Source: Heloderma charlesbogerti (taxonomy: Eukaryota; Chordata; Lepidosauria; Squamata; Helodermatidae). From it: DNA of 64,000 bases. Position numbers and translations under genes: made by a program. The DNA lies in contig JANEZZ010001492.1 of NCBI GenBank assembly GCA_026122225.1, positions 310,001-374,000 of the forward strand, in the 5' to 3' direction. A model generated the notes under the pieces. The model did no database searches. It saw nothing but the letters and a program-made list of their open reading frames with translations, and was not told the DNA's origin. Shown piece by piece: positions 9,531 through 21,109 of this stretch (its first letter is position 1; every line of letters starts with the position of its first letter).

Positions 9531-10332
9531 ATAAATCTGTTGCTGAGTGCGGTTTGTCCATACAGCTGCTGTTTTCTCTCTTGGTCAGGTGAATCACAGA
9601 CACACCTATTCAGTTAAGGGAAATAAGCTAGTTGGATGAAGAGAGAATGCTTTACCTGTCTCATGGAGAAGATTCATCCAATGCATAGTTTTAAAATACT
9701 CTAAATGTTGTTTGCACACAAAATCATATCACTGCAGACATGGGCATTTTTCATCTATACTACATTTCATGCTTCACTGAGCCCTGTTAAAGCAAAGAAA
9801 ATATTCTGCAATATTCAAAATGCTGGCAGAGCTGCTAAGCTGGTGAATATGTAGCAAGATACACTGGATGAGTATATGACATGTAGTCTTGGACCCAGGG
9901 ATATCTTGGGCAAGACAGAGGTCCCAGAGGATCCTTTGAAGTTCAAGGCTTTTGGTGTGGAGCAGGAGGCTGTAGTGGAACAGTGAGGAAGCGCCAAAAA
10001 AATCCCAGTTTCACATGCAGGGTTCCACGTCTCTATCTTTGGAGCCAACCCATCAAGTTTCTTCAAGACAAAAGATCTTGCTGTTGGGAGTAGCACATTT
10101 TCAGATTTTCAAATAGTATATTTTAAACTCTTCAGGAAGGGTTTAGTATGCTCCCACTAGATCTTGTTCCTATAAATAATTTAAAAATTCTATTCAGCTG
10201 TGTGTTTTTGTAACACTTGAGAGAAAGTTGCGTATAAATATTACAGTGTATTATTTTAAGAGCGTACATCGATGACTGGGTCAAGAATATGGGATGTATA
10301 GAGAACTTGCCAAATGGTTAAAGATGGGTCTT
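9531..10332. other. No recognisable gene
   Basis: No exon-like or repeat signature that I can name on either strand. Confidence 0.4.
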
Positions 10333-10441
10333 GGGCACAATCTAACGCAAACTGCTATTGTCTAGCTTCCATTCATTTTAAATAAACTTGAGTGAGAAGT
10401 TCCATTGAAATGAATGGAAGCTGGACAGTAATGGTGCCTGG
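10333..10441. repeat. Short palindromic MITE-like unit
   Basis: Inverted arms CTTCCATTCATTT (about 10367-10379) and AAATGAATGGAAG (about 10408-10420) extend outward to GGGCACAATCT and ATGGTGCC with mismatches, giving arms of about 35-40 bp around a short loop. Confidence 0.5.
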
Positions 10442-12454
10442 TGGATCATGCTAGATACCATTAAAGTCATTATTCTGCTACTAAAACTTCTCAAGCCTCT
10501 AGAGCAAAACCCATAGTGGCATTTTGTCTTCCCTTTAAAAGAAACATTTTCTAACATCTGTCTGTATCACAGCAACTGAAGAACCATCATGGAAAAAACA
10601 TAATATCTTTAGATTTCAGGAATGACCAAATGAATAAGGATATCCCCTGCTAAGCAGTTCCTTTCAATACTGAATGAGTTTGAGAACAATCCAATCTGCA
10701 GGTCAAAATAGGGTTGCATTTCTTGACCTACGTGCTCCCACATCTTGATAATCTAGAAAAGAAAATCAATTTTGGTCTTAGAGATTGTGAAGAGCTCATA
10801 ATTGTTTTAGACCAAAGCAGAGAACTGCCGCTATTTCTGCCAGTCCTTAAGAGATGGAGGATCATTTTTCAAGGCCGGTACACTGTCAGGATTAAATTGT
10901 GTGGTAACCAGGTAGAAAAATTTCTACTTAGAATTAAATTTCTTTGTACCACTGTGGCCCTTTTCTCAGAACCAAGAGGTTTTCTTCACTGTTATCTATG
11001 GTGAGATCCCAGCATGTTTGGGATTGGGGGGCATACTCTGGGGAAACATTTTTTCTTTTCTTTTCAGTGACTTACTTAGTGTTGTTGGGCACATTGGATT
11101 GGATAGGTGACACTCAGTATGTAATTTGAATTTTAGTCTTTATTTACTTTACAGGATGATAGATGGGTCAGTTATGCCATTATGCCTACAACAGAAACTG
11201 AATCCTATGGGTTTTTTCTTCTTTTTCTTACAGTGCACTGCACTTATATTGCTGTATATTTATTGCAGAGGCTACTTGTATTGGGCCTAGGGCCAGTGAA
11301 TTTAGGGCCCTTGAAAACTTTCATTCATTTGTCTGTTTAAAAGCTATTATAAGTTAATAGCTAGGGGATACTTGATGCCACAGTGCATAAAGGAAATCAT
11401 ATAGCAATCTCAATTTTCTGTGTAAGAATAAAAGAAAACGTTCATTTGTTAATAACCCATGGAGGGCTGTTGTGTCTGCAAACAGCCCCATTAGTTACTA
11501 CACTGCCGCAGCTCTGATGTCAGCAGTCTCCAGTTTCCAGGCAAACTTTGTATAGAAGCGCAGCCTCATACCAAGACAGATGTCATCCACCTGGCTTACT
11601 TCTTCTGCTGTAGCATCACGGGACCCAAGTTATACCAGGACAGAGCATCCAGGACCAGAGAAGCCCAATCCTAATCTGACAGGAATAGCCAACAAATTAT
11701 CTGATCCAAGAACAGATGCAACAACTTGCGGGATTTACATAAGCAATTGTACACTACACTACAGTAAACCTCTCTTTAGTGCACAGACTAAGACTGCAAT
11801 CCATCCTGAGGAGGAGCAGACCAACCAGACCACATATATGGGAGGCATGTATGGGCCTGCCATAGCAAGTGATGGTCTGCAGGGTCTACTCATGTGCTGG
11901 AGAATCTGCAGCCCTCAGCCTCACTTCATGCAGCCCTCAGCATCATCCAGCCCACTCTTGCCCTCCAAACCACCCCTCTCAGAATCATCTCCTCTTCTGA
12001 TTCACGTGTGTGATAGACGTAAAGATGGGATGGGTTGGTATAGAGGAAGAAAGAGCTTTATAATGCTATAAACATCACCCACTTTTGGCTCTGGCTCTGT
12101 CCACTATTGGCAGTGGCTCCCAATTAACTTTTCTCATGGGTCATCAGCCCTTCATAGAAAAAGGTTCCTCACCCTGATCTACTCTAATGCATGGGCCCAG
12201 CAAGAGCCAGTGGAGAAGAGGGGTTAGAGTCAGGACAGTTTGCTGCCAGAGGCAAAGGACGAGATGCCCCTCATCCCATTCCAGGTACAGAAGCCAAGCC
12301 AACCAGCAGATTGAATTTTATTTCAGCACGGGTGATGGGACAACATCCTCCACCACACCTGAAGGCAGCAGGCTAGCTTAGGGGGTTCAGGGCAAGCTGC
12401 ATGATACACACAGCTCCGTCCTCCAACACTTTACCACTCCTCCCTGCCCCGGAG
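10442..12454. other. No recognisable gene; scattered short repeat pieces
   Basis: The longest plus frame (11580-12071, 163 codons) has low-complexity Ser/Pro composition, no family signature, and overlaps repeat-like DNA; I do not call it a gene. GGTTCCTCACCCTGATCT near 12163-12180 resembles an inverted hAT end, without a partner I can fix. Confidence 0.35.
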
Positions 12455-12895
12455 TAGGGATGTCACAGGAGTCTGAGAGGGGGGTGGAGTCTGGTGGACT
12501 CCCTGCCACTTAGCCCCCCAGACGCCACTTGCAGAGCCGCCGCCACTTACCAGACCAATTCGCCGGGCGCTCGCATGGTCTGTGAGCACCCAGAAGCCAC
12601 CTGTCCCCTTAGCGAGCCACCATTTTGTGTAAAAATGGCAGTTCAGGTTTCTCCATAAAAGTAATGCTGCGTGACTGGCCCTTTTACAGACGCCATTTGT
12701 GCAACATTACTTTTATGGAGAAACCCGAGCCGCCATTTTCACACAAAATAGTGGCTCGACAGGTGGCCCTTCAGCTCTTGCCAGGTGCTTGCTGAGCCAC
12801 CCAGGGACTCACAGGGCACAGGTAGCAGTGGCTCAGCGAGTGACCGGTGACTATGGACGAAGGTGAGTCCGTCCATCTGTCCCTACCCCTGAACA
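12455..12895. mobile_element. hAT-type element, TAGGGATG ends, palindromic core
   Basis: Starts TAGGGATGTCACAGGAGTC and ends GTCCATCTGTCCCTA. The 8-bp flanks CCCCGGAG / CCCCTGAA match at 6/8. The core is a large inverted repeat: CAGGTTTCTCCATAAAAGTA (about 12647) pairs with TACTTTTATGGAGAAACCC (about 12709), and CACCATTTTGTGT with ACACAAAATAGTG. The GC-rich outer parts hold further inverted pieces around CACCTGTC / GACAGGTG. Confidence 0.7.
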
Positions 12896-13241
12896 TTGGC
12901 TGCTACAGGCAGCTGCCTCACTCTGTCTAATGGTAGGGCTGGCCCTGAGCAGGATGCTCCATTGATGACACAGTTTCTTTTAAACATGTGTATGTTTCTG
13001 ACGTCTGGGGTCCAGCTAACGCAACAAGCCACAGCAACTCCTGGCCAGGGCTTGCATATTCATAATGGCGGATGGCACACGCTGCAGCTTCCCAAGGGTT
13101 AATTAACCCATGATGGGCTGTCATGTCATCCAAACAAGGTCAATGTCCAGATGTCCTGCAGTGCAAACTGAACAATCTGGAATTTTCTTTCCTGGCCTAT
13201 TCAGGAAGTGGCAGTGGCTACACAATCAGGAAACACCATGT

Positions 13242-13243
<2 letters not shown>

Positions 13244-13281
<38 letters not shown>

Positions 13282-13295
13282 ACACACACACACAC
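13244..13295. repeat. (CT)n-(CA)n microsatellite
   Basis: About 35 bases of CT repeats with one TTT interruption run into about 14 bases of CA repeats. Confidence 0.95.
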
Positions 13296-13621
13296 CACAT
13301 TTGCCTTTAACTTTGCATTTGCGGTGATCTAACTTGAAATGTTTTGAATCAACTAGAGTACTGTTGGGAAGTAGTCTCCAGGCGCCATTCTCCAGCCTCA
13401 AGCTGCTGGTGTTAAGATCATGATTTAGAATTAAAATCTACTCCCTTTTAGAAACCTTAAGCTAATGCTAATGCTCAGCCTGGGCCATATGTAGTTGAAC
13501 TAATAAGTATAGGAAGTTAGATCTCTATTGGTTTTCTTTGACTTAGCTTGCTTACTTAGTGAGGCCCAATTTCTACCTCACTTTTGAACACAACTGCCAG
13601 ATTATTAAGACTTACATGCAA

Positions 13622-13729
13622 AGCATGGGAGAGGCTCTGGAGCATGACGACTTCATGTAAAGGAGCCACAGTCCACCATGAGTGAGCAATCATGAGCGCA
13701 CAATAAAAGCCTCATGCAGAAAGGCTCTT
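13622..13729. mobile_element. CTACATGAGG-type MITE, right-end fragment
   Basis: Matches the right half of 6497-6873: GAGAGGCTCTGGAG, GAGTGAGCAATCATGAGCGC and the terminal AATAAAAGCCTCATGCAGAAAGG. Confidence 0.6.
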
Positions 13730-14319
13730 AGGCTGCAATCCTATGGTCCTATGGAACCCTATGGGTATCCCAGTGCCTTAGGATGTTTCATAACTCCCCC
13801 TCCAAAGGTGAAAAGACAGGTCCAACGGCAAAGGAGAAGGTCTAGCCTTACAAGCCCCCTCCCATCCACTGCAGAAATGCAGAGAGCCCTTGCCTCTCTG
13901 ACATCAGAACTCTGGCATCAGTAGAGGCAAAAAGGGAGCATTGCAGGGGCATGTGAGAGACAAATCAGGAAAGTTTCAATCCATGGGCTCCATAACCCTC
14001 CCATTCCACTGATGACATGCACAATTTCCTCGCTATTCAGTTGTGCGGCTGGGCTTGACCTTGGGACTAAAATCTAAGGCCCAGGGGGGCCCAAATGACC
14101 ACTCAGAGAGAGGCAGGTGCAGAAGCAAACTCCATTTTATGGAGTAGTCATAAAATGTAGTCATGATGGCGCTATGATTTAAGTGAGTTTAAAAATGCAA
14201 AACTGCACATGCTCAGAATATTTTTTCTGTAATCAGAGTTGGCAAACAGTTTTGTTGTTGTTCTAATGAATAAGGAATTGTTGAAGCCGTCGTAAGGCAT
14301 GGAATGGCGGTTGTGGGTC
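13730..14319. other. No recognisable gene; possible MITE end
   Basis: GGCTGCAATCCTATGG at about 13730 resembles the Harbinger-like TIR seen at 1324 and 43498, but no matching right end with TAA was found. Confidence 0.3.
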
Positions 14320-14506
14320 GGGGGAAGGACTCTCATTCCCCTATTTCTAAATAATACCAGACTTTCCTCTTTACGAAAAAAAAATGATAATGGTTGCAAA
14401 GCACAGGAGGCCCTGGAGGATGACAGTGTTGTGTAAAGGACCCGCAAACCTCTGTGCGTGAGCGATCGTGAGTGTACAATAAAAGCCACCTGTAGAAAGG
14501 CTCTTA
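14320..14506. mobile_element. CTACATGAGG-type MITE, right-end fragment
   Basis: Shares CTCTCATTCCCCTATTTC, ACCAGACTTTCC, GATAATGGTTGCAAAGCA and the terminal AATAAAAGCCACCTGTAGAAAGG with 6497-6873. Next to it lies a small perfect hairpin GTTGTGTG...CACACAAC (14507-14525). Confidence 0.55.
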
Positions 14507-15136
14507 GTTGTGTGCTTCACACAACTGAAGTAATATACATGGCTGCCTAAAGGGGTGGGAGTGGGGGGAGGGCATAAGACCATTAAGTCCAGAGTCAATG
14601 CTGCATCACTCCTGCCACTACAGGCAATGGGAGGGAAACTGTAAAACTAAAGCAAGCAAGCAAGAAAGCAAACAAACAGAAAGAGGTGGAGAAAAAGAAA
14701 AAGATCACTCTTCCCTCTCTTCTTCCACCTTTGGATTTCCTACCCACTGTTAGGATTGCTCTGTTAATTGCCTACTTAAACAATTCATCAACAGCCATTG
14801 CTGCTTTAACCTCCAGTAACTTTCCTATTAAGAATACCCCCCCCACACACACACACACTGCATTTAGTGCAAAAACACCCTAAGTGGAAATATCCAGAAA
14901 TTTCTTCCACTCTCCTCCCCCGTCCCCCTGCACTGCTCCTGACTATGGACTGCTTAGCTGTATTTGGTAAATGAAATAAATAAATAAATATTTGGAGAAA
15001 AAGTACACCTAGTTGAGCATCTCATGTACTTTGGGCCTGAAACATTTAGATACGTCTAAATTTCTACAGAGAGATTCCAATATTAAAATGACTATGTGAT
15101 AGAAACTCTGAATCTCCAGGTAGGCAGTTTGGATCC

Positions 15137-15320
15137 CCAGGGCCAGTGTCAAGGGCAGGCATGGGCAGGCGCTTGCGGAGGGCCCACTGACAAGAGCCTC
15201 CTGGAGTTGCTCCTCCTCTTGCAACACGCTTGTTCACCTGCCTCTGGTTCAGCTGTCTCTGGCTCAGACAACAGTGGTGGTAAGAAGGAGGAGCAGTAGA
15301 TGCCTCTGCCTACTCGCTCC
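15137..15320 (+). mobile_element. hAT-type element (CAGGGCYGGC ends), 5' portion
   Basis: CAGGGCCAGTGTCAAGGGCAGG then GAGGGCCCACTGACAAGAGC and TTGCTCCTCCTCTTGC, colinear with the complete copy at 44363-44727. No right end was identified. Confidence 0.55.
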
Positions 15321-15406
15321 CCGGGCCAAAATATCATGCTTAGGTGCACTGTCTGCAGCTACAACATGCTCACGAGTGTGGAGGGAACACAGTGCAACGT
15401 CCGCGT

Positions 15407-15559
15407 CAGTGGAGGCAGGTGGCTCCGATGTCAGTGGGGCGGTGAACCCACTCTGGGTTTCAGTCAGCTGAAACACCTTGGATAGCTCCCTTAGAGTTCT
15501 GACTGAAACCTGGAGAAGATCCACTGCCCCACCGATATTGGAGCCAACAGCCCCCACTG
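15407..15559. mobile_element. hAT-type foldback MITE (CAGTGGAGGC ends)
   Basis: Complete short copy of the 1255-1861 family, without the nested MITE. The left arm CAGTGGAGGCAGGTGGCTCC pairs with the right arm ending CAGCCCCCACTG. Candidate 8-bp flanks GTCCGCGT / GTACACAT match at 5/8, with two of the three differences at CpG sites. Confidence 0.75.
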
Positions 15560-15699
15560 GTACACATCAAAAACAAAAGTGCTGTCCCTCTCCTGAAGTG
15601 TGGTAAGTCGGCTGCAACTCCACAAGTAACTCACAGCGGAACAGCAGTGGCTGGGTAGCGCTGAAAGGTGCCAATCTGGAAGCACCCTGTAACATCTGA

Positions 15700-15998
15700 C
15701 AAGCATGAATCCAAGAGAAAAACAAACAAAAGCCATGTTAATCTGCTGCAGCAAAAACCATCAAGACCCTCATGACATCTTAAATTCTAACAGATTTATT
15801 GTGGCATAAGCTTTCATGAACTGAAGGCCACATCATCAGATGCATAAAGTATTGTCCTCAGTTGGCCAATGTATAATATGCATGGACATCATATCTGCCA
15901 ACTAACACCTTATGCAGCAGGGTTTATGAAGCAGACTCTAGTCCACGAAAGCTTATGCCATAATAAATGTGTTAATCTTTAGAGGTGACCCATTTAAC
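15700..15998. repeat. Inverted-repeat element with CATAAGCTTTCATGAAC / GCTTATGCC arms
   Basis: Left arm TTTATTGTGGCATAAGCTTTC (about 15790) is the inverse of GAAAGCTTATGCCATAATAAA (about 15948). TTAATCTGCTGCAGCAAAAACC precedes the left arm. It is a DNA-transposon-like interspersed repeat; superfamily not assigned. Confidence 0.5.
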
Positions 15999-16337
15999 CA
16001 AGAGACAACGAAGATAACGGAAGCTGGTAATTAGATTTCAATCTGCATTCAATCTGACAACTATTTTTCCCTCCAAAAGGGATAAATTACAAGGATGGGT
16101 TGCTCAGAGAAGATGGACATTATGATCTGTACACCCCTTATAATACAGGCCTATGCCTAAAATTTCCTCACGCAGCAAGGTTGACATCCTTTAAAAAAAA
16201 AGTGTACTGACCCGCTGTGATTTTAACAGCTGCATAATGGGCAGAACTCACTGAGTGAGGCTTCTCCCAGAGTGGAGAGGAGGTGATTGGAAAAGCTTCA
16301 CGGGTTAATTTCCCTTTGATGTAGAATCTCTGTGGCT

Positions 16338-16605
16338 GTTCACATGTAACAGCAGCAAATCATAGTTTAATCAACCCATGCTTTGCCATGGAATTAATTG
16401 TAGGTTAACTGTGGGTTGTTTAGCCCATGATTAACCTATAGTGTCCAGGTTCAGACATCATGTAGCAACCCCCAATTGGCCCAATTGGGGGTTGAATATT
16501 CAAAATGGCCACAGAACATGTCCAGCACTCACTGTGACAAACCATGGGTTAATTAACCCATGATTTGCCATCATGACATGCAAATTATGTGTGAAAATGT
16601 GGTAA
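16338..16605. repeat. AACCATGG-type palindromic repeats
   Basis: TAGTTTAATCAACCCATG, CCATGGGTTAATTAACCCATG and a perfect CAACCCCCAATTGGCCCAATTGGGGGTTG palindrome (about 16467-16495). Same group as 3022-3690. Confidence 0.5.
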
Positions 16606-17020
16606 CATAGGCCCAAGCTAGGCATGACATTTTTCATGTGTTTTGGCCTTGAGTGGCTGATTTATTTTTTAAAAAAACCAAACAAACCTGAACAAATAGC
16701 CAGCAAAGGGGGGGGGGTCTGTGCTGTGGGTGAGATGTTGCCCATGCTGTGCTTCCATTCAGAAACACTTGCTATTTGTGATGGGATGAAAGCTGGGAGC
16801 ACTGGAAGGGGGCCAAAGCTGAGATCTGCCAGTATTTGATTTGCTAGTATGTATGTGTATCATTCAAATTCAGGGATGGATAGGTGGATTTATAGAAGTT
16901 CACACAGTGTTGTCATATTGATCAACCCAAAAGGCTAGTTTATAAATTATAAGGTTCTTGTCCTGAGCACAGAACCATGAAGATACACATTGTTTTCGAT
17001 CCTTCTTTTTTTTCAGTTGG

Positions 17021-17290
17021 AGCATGTGTAGTGCAGTGGTTAAGGCAGCCTGGCCCAACCTGGTGCTTTCCAGATGTTTTGAACTTCAGCTCCCATCAGC
17101 CCCAACCAGCATGGCCAACAGTCAGGAATGCTGACAGTTGTAGTCCAAAATATCTGGAGGGGAGGGCACCAGGTTGGGGAAGACTGGCTTAAGGACTCCA
17201 GTATGAGCTTGACATTCCCCAGTTCAAATCTCAGCTGATCCATGAACTCATTAGGAGGCCTTAAGTAAGCCTCGGGGGCCCCAACCTTTT
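17021..17290 (+). mobile_element. tRNA-derived SINE split by a hAT MITE
   Basis: The head GTGTAGTGCAGTGGTTAAGG is an A-box region, and the B-box-like AGTTCAAATCTC lies near 17220. They are separated by a 141-bp MITE at 17046-17186, between 8-bp flanks. The 3' part (CATGAACTCATTAGGAGGCC) is degenerate. It belongs to the group represented by 33606-33875. Confidence 0.6.
17046..17186. mobile_element. hAT-type MITE nested in a SINE
   Basis: Ends CAGCCTGGCCCAACCTGGTG and the inverted CACCAGGTTGGGGAAGACTG. The 8-bp flanks GGTTAAGG (17038-17045) and GCTTAAGG (17187-17194) match at 7/8. It is the shortest clean copy in the window of the group also at 6001, 20017 and 36266. Confidence 0.85.
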
Positions 17291-17470
17291 TGGGCTAGTG
17301 GGCACATTTGGAATTTTGACAGTGCTGTGGGTCCTCCCACAAAATGGCTGCCATAAGGGGGCTTGCCCTTTCACAAAATGGCTACCATGATGGGCATAGC
17401 CAGTCACAAAACATCTATTTCCCAAAGGGAAACTGGCAAGGCTAAAAAAGAGTACCACGTCCAAGAACCT
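17276..17470. repeat. Interspersed repeat, GGGGCCCCAACCTTTTTGGG type
   Basis: Shares GGCCCC/AACCTTTTTGGG, GGGCACAT and ACAAAATGGCTGCCAT blocks with 48514-48660. It is probably a hAT-type MITE; ends not fixed. Confidence 0.4.
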
Positions 17471-17523
17471 AAGTCAGGAATGCTGGGAATTGTAAGCTAA
17501 AACATCTAGAAGGCACCAGGTTG

Positions 17524-17801
17524 GGAAAGCAGCAGCAGCAGTAGACAAAGCACACAATTCACCTGGTCACAGTCATAGAATCATAGAACAGTAGAGTTGG
17601 AAGGGGCCTGTAAGACGGTTGAGTCCAACCCCCTGCAGTGCAGGAATCAAGTCTTCCCACTCTAGTGAGGTATGTAGTATTTCTATTTAAATTATAGCCA
17701 TTATTTCTAAATTTGCATCTGTATAAATAAATTAGTATGTGCAAGTTTTGTACAAATCCGTATCCTTCCCGCTCCCCTATTTTTTTGTGGAGGGTGATGT
17801 A
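17524..17801 (+). mobile_element. hAT-type MITE, TAGGGTGGCCA family, copy C (partial)
   Basis: Right-hand part of the family: ACCTGGTCACAG, GTCTTCCCACTCTAGTGAGG and TAAATTAGTATGTGCAAG. It is interrupted by a CR1 tail at 17571-17650; removing that rejoins CACAG and GTCTTCCC. Confidence 0.55.
17571..17650 (-). mobile_element. CR1-type 3' end, very short
   Basis: CATAGAATCATAGAACAGTAG then GTTGGAAGGGGCCTGTAAG and GAGTCCAACCCCCTGC are the reverse complement of the CR1 3' tail seen at 38565-38650 and at the end of the 5S-headed SINE at 24097-24250. At about 80 bp it could be either a CR1 or a SINE tail. Confidence 0.7.
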
Positions 17802-19298
17802 TAAGTGCCCCCACCCCCTAGAGAGAACTTGCCAAAGGTAACAGCAATGGAATATATATCTTCTGATATCCTAGCATGCTCCATCAGCTACTTGCAAGTT
17901 ATGGACACTGTATGTATAAACAGAACACTTCAGTGCCTGCAGGTAGCTGCAGTGTGCTCAGTGAGCTGAGACACCAGTGGAGAAGCCAAGAAGAATTTTC
18001 AGGGATCAAAGTTGAAAACAGAATGAATTATGAAACACATATGCAAAATTATGAAGTTTCGACCTCACCCCACCCCGTCTCCTTCCCAAACAGATTTAGG
18101 GATAATGGTGCAGAATTTTGATAAGTTCCAGTGCATCAGTTTATGGGCAAACATACAGAAACCTCACTGGATCATTCTACAGTGGAAAGGAGGGGAGTTA
18201 AATCAGCTCCCCACACTGTGGAATTGTGAATTTCATCTGAGATGCAACATGATTCATTTAACATTAAGACGGCAGAGGGACAACAAGCAATATGGAGTCC
18301 ATGAATTTGCTATGCTTTTAAACATACGCCAGGGGGCACCATGCCACCACATATGCAACAATTTTGCTAGTGGCTTACCCCATTTTGCCTATGTTTACAT
18401 GCAGTATACTGCTATTTTAAAAGAAGTCATTTTCCCAAGGGGCCAGTGCACAAACCCAAATGCAGGCCTATCATGATTGTTCTTTTTAAACAGAAAGGTA
18501 GATATTTTTATGCCATGCAACACAGAGAAAATACATTCTTTCCCTAGTATCATGGCAGCAGATCATATTTGTAATGTATCTAACAGCAGTTTCTTTTGTG
18601 CAAGACTTCCCTCGTATTTGGCCAGGAAGAAGCATGGCACCTCTGAGTTATACATGGGTTCAATTCTCCTCCCATTCTAAGACTGAAACTGACAAGCATT
18701 TCTATTTGGCTATTTTGCTTCTCTTTTTTGTACAAATCCTGCCATCATTTCCCTCCTACTTGTAGTATTTTTAGATCTCAGTTCCCAGCCTGATGGACTG
18801 ATTTAGCACTGTCTTTTGAGAAACTGCCTTCTGCTACTGCTGGATAAAAAACAAACAAACAACAAATTACCCATTTCATCTCTGCTTCCCAGATGCTGGT
18901 GTGTAGCTTGAAGGCATCCTTTGGTTGAACATGCTCAAGGGGTCAGAGTCACGCTGCTATGAAGATCCAGGAAAACAACGGTGGAAAGAGGAGAAGAGGG
19001 GAGAGAAGAATAACAGACTAAGAAGAGAGAAGTGACACAATAAGAAATGCTTACAATTATCAGAACAGCGTGATGGCACAATCTGGGCCTGGCAGGGAGA
19101 GCTACATTTCTATATGCAGGTCTGAGTCACATCAACGTTTTCCCTCGATGTTCCAAGGGACATTTGCTAAAATTAGAGTTTTATGTATAGCTGTCTTAAG
19201 TATATATCCGATTTCCAGGGTTTTGTCAGACTCCAGTATCACACCAAGAAATTGAAGAGTGGGCAGGGATGAATGCAGAGCTGCCCCAAGACATTTTG
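17802..19298. other. No recognisable gene
   Basis: The longest plus frame (18030-18476, 148 codons) shows no domain or family motif. I also see no paired splice sites around it, so I leave it uncalled. About 1.5 kb without a named repeat makes this one of the better candidates for unique sequence. Confidence 0.35.
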
Positions 19299-19533
19299 GG
19301 CTGGATTTAGATTTGTGCTGCATCCACTGCACAGGTGGAAGTGGACTTCCCCACCCCTTCCTTCCTATGGCAGCCCTTCCAGTGCTCAGAAAATACTAAG
19401 CAGAGAGTCAGAAGAGCCTGCTAAACGGGGTGAGCTGTGGTGTGGGGGGATCCCCAAAAACTGGGCAGAGGGACCTTCCACAACTGCAGCCCTTCCTCTT
19501 GCAGAAGGCAGATCCTGGATCTAGCCTATTGTT
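19299..19533. mobile_element. Short TIR element (GGATCTAG ends), second copy
   Basis: GGGCTGGATTTAGATTTGTG at the left and GATCCTGGATCTAGCC at the right. The internal GAGAGTCAGAAGAGCCTGCT and GAGCTGTGGTGTGG match 5250-5484. Confidence 0.5.
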
Positions 19534-19894
19534 GCATGAGGTAAAGGACAAAATGGTATCAGGGCCAAAATAACAGCATATTTTAGCTTAAACCTCTTAT
19601 TGCCAATAACTATGCCTTCGCGCGTGCATTTCAACCTTTTAGAATGAGGGGAAAACACACACAAGCCAACCACCACCAAATGATAGCCAGAAGCGGGGAG
19701 GGGTCAGGTCAGGGGCTGGCCATCTGGGGAACTCCAGAATGCCAGCTGGGGGCCACAGATGGGCCAAATATGTCCTGTGGGCCCGATATTCGACACCCCT
19801 GCTATAGGGAGACACAATGTGCCTCTGTCAATACATCATACATTGCATAGCCCCATCCCATGCCATGACATACACAGGCCCACCTCCTGTAAGG

Positions 19895-20165
19895 GAACAA
19901 CCATAGCTCGGTGGCTTGGCACAGGTTTTTGCATGGAGATGACCTTAGGTGCAGTCCCTGGCATCTCCAGTTACGGTAGAGGATTATGTGAAAGCCCTTG
20001 ACCTGAGACCTTAGAACAGCCTTCCCCAACCTGGCACTCTCCATTAGCTATGCTGGCTGTGGATCATGGGAGTTGTAGTCCTACACATCTGGAGGGCTGC
20101 TTGGGGAAGGCTACCCTAGAAAGCATCTGCCACTCAGAGCTGTAGATGATACTGGGCTAGATGGA
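19895..20165 (+). mobile_element. tRNA-derived SINE split by a hAT MITE
   Basis: CATAGCTCGGTGGC (A-box region), GGTGCAGTCCCTGG (degenerate B-box) and CATCTCCAGTTACGG lie left of the MITE at 20017-20113. Right of it come AAGCATCTGCCACTCAGAG and TACTGGGCTAGATGGA. It then passes directly into the tandem array at 20150-20590. Confidence 0.65.
20017..20113. mobile_element. hAT-type MITE nested in a SINE
   Basis: CAGCCTTCCCCAACCTGGC / GGGGAAGGCTA ends. The 8-bp flanks CCTTAGAA (20009-20016) and CCCTAGAA (20114-20121) match at 7/8. Only 97 bp, so shortened relative to 17046-17186. Confidence 0.8.
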
Positions 20166-20590
20166 ATGCCAGACCAATGGACAATACTGGACAATACTGG
20201 ACTGGGCTAGATGGACAATATGCACAATTCTGAGTGAGATGGACACCACTATGGTAGGTGGACAATGCCAGACTTGATGGACAATACTAGGCTAGATGGA
20301 CAATACTGGACCATACTAGGCTAGATGGACAATACTGGGCTAGATGGACAATACTGGGCAAGATAGACAATACTAGGCTAGATGGACAATATGGACAATA
20401 CTAGGCTAGATGGATAATACAAGGGTAGATGGACAATGCCAGACTAGATGGACAGTACTGGACAATACTGGGCTAGGTGGACAATACAAGGGTAGATGGA
20501 CAATACTAGGCTAGATGGACAATACTAGGCTAGATGGACAATACTAGGCTAGATGGACAATACTGGACCATACTGGGCTAGATGAACAAC
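20150..20590. repeat. Minisatellite, unit about 19 bp (CTAGGCTAGATGGACAATA)
   Basis: About 440 bp of imperfect head-to-tail units built from GGCTAGATGGACAATACT, with variants TGGACCATACT, GGGTAGATGGACAATGCC and GGGCAAGATAGACAATACT. The first unit coincides with the GGGCTAGATGGA motif of the adjoining SINE 3' end, so the array probably expanded from it. Confidence 0.9.
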
Positions 20591-20639
20591 TAGTCTGACC
20601 GGGTATATGGCACTTTCATTATAGATTGTCTTCTTATTA

Positions 20640-21075
20640 TCCAAGGGTCTTTTCCCAGGTTGGCCCATCCTTATGAAATTTCCTTCCACAGCAGGTACTC
20701 CTATTGAAAGCACACCTATTCACACAAGCTTTCCCTGACCTGTGAGGGACTCTGTTACTACCCTGTTGTTACTGTTATAGTATTGTAAGGTACCCTGACT
20801 ATTTTTGAGTGGATCTTATAGGCCTGGATGTTTCAATTGGCTCTTAATTAATGTCAGTCTAATATTCTATATTTTACATTATATGATTTAAAACTGTCAC
20901 TGATATTTTAATTTTTGGTTAGTGCTGAAATCGTATTTTAATGCTTCTGCCCTAGTTAATCCTGATCTATATTTTTATGTTTCTTATTTCGTTTTGTAAA
21001 TTGCCTTGGGAAAGCTTTCCCTTTGGCTTGCCCTCATATTGCATCCTTTTAGTCTGAGGACCTAAGTGCCTTAAT
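20640..21075 (+). mobile_element. LINE 3' end (L2/CR1 clade), plus orientation
   Basis: Sequence around 20641-20760 reads as the C-terminal end of a LINE RT ORF followed by a 3' UTR. A closely similar stretch occurs inverted at 21235-21510: CCCTCACAGGTCAGGGAAAGC there against GCTTTCCCTGACCTGTGAGGG here. No intact frame. Confidence 0.5.
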
Positions 21076-21109
21076 CTTGTGTTAGAAACATTGTTTATGT
21101 TTTATTTAT

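Noticed and set aside
11580..12071. 163-codon plus open frame as a gene
   Set aside because: Low-complexity Ser/Pro/Thr composition, no domain, and it overlaps repeat-like DNA; chance openness is more likely.
18030..18476. 148-codon plus open frame as an exon
   Set aside because: No recognisable motif and no paired splice signals; kept as unassigned sequence.
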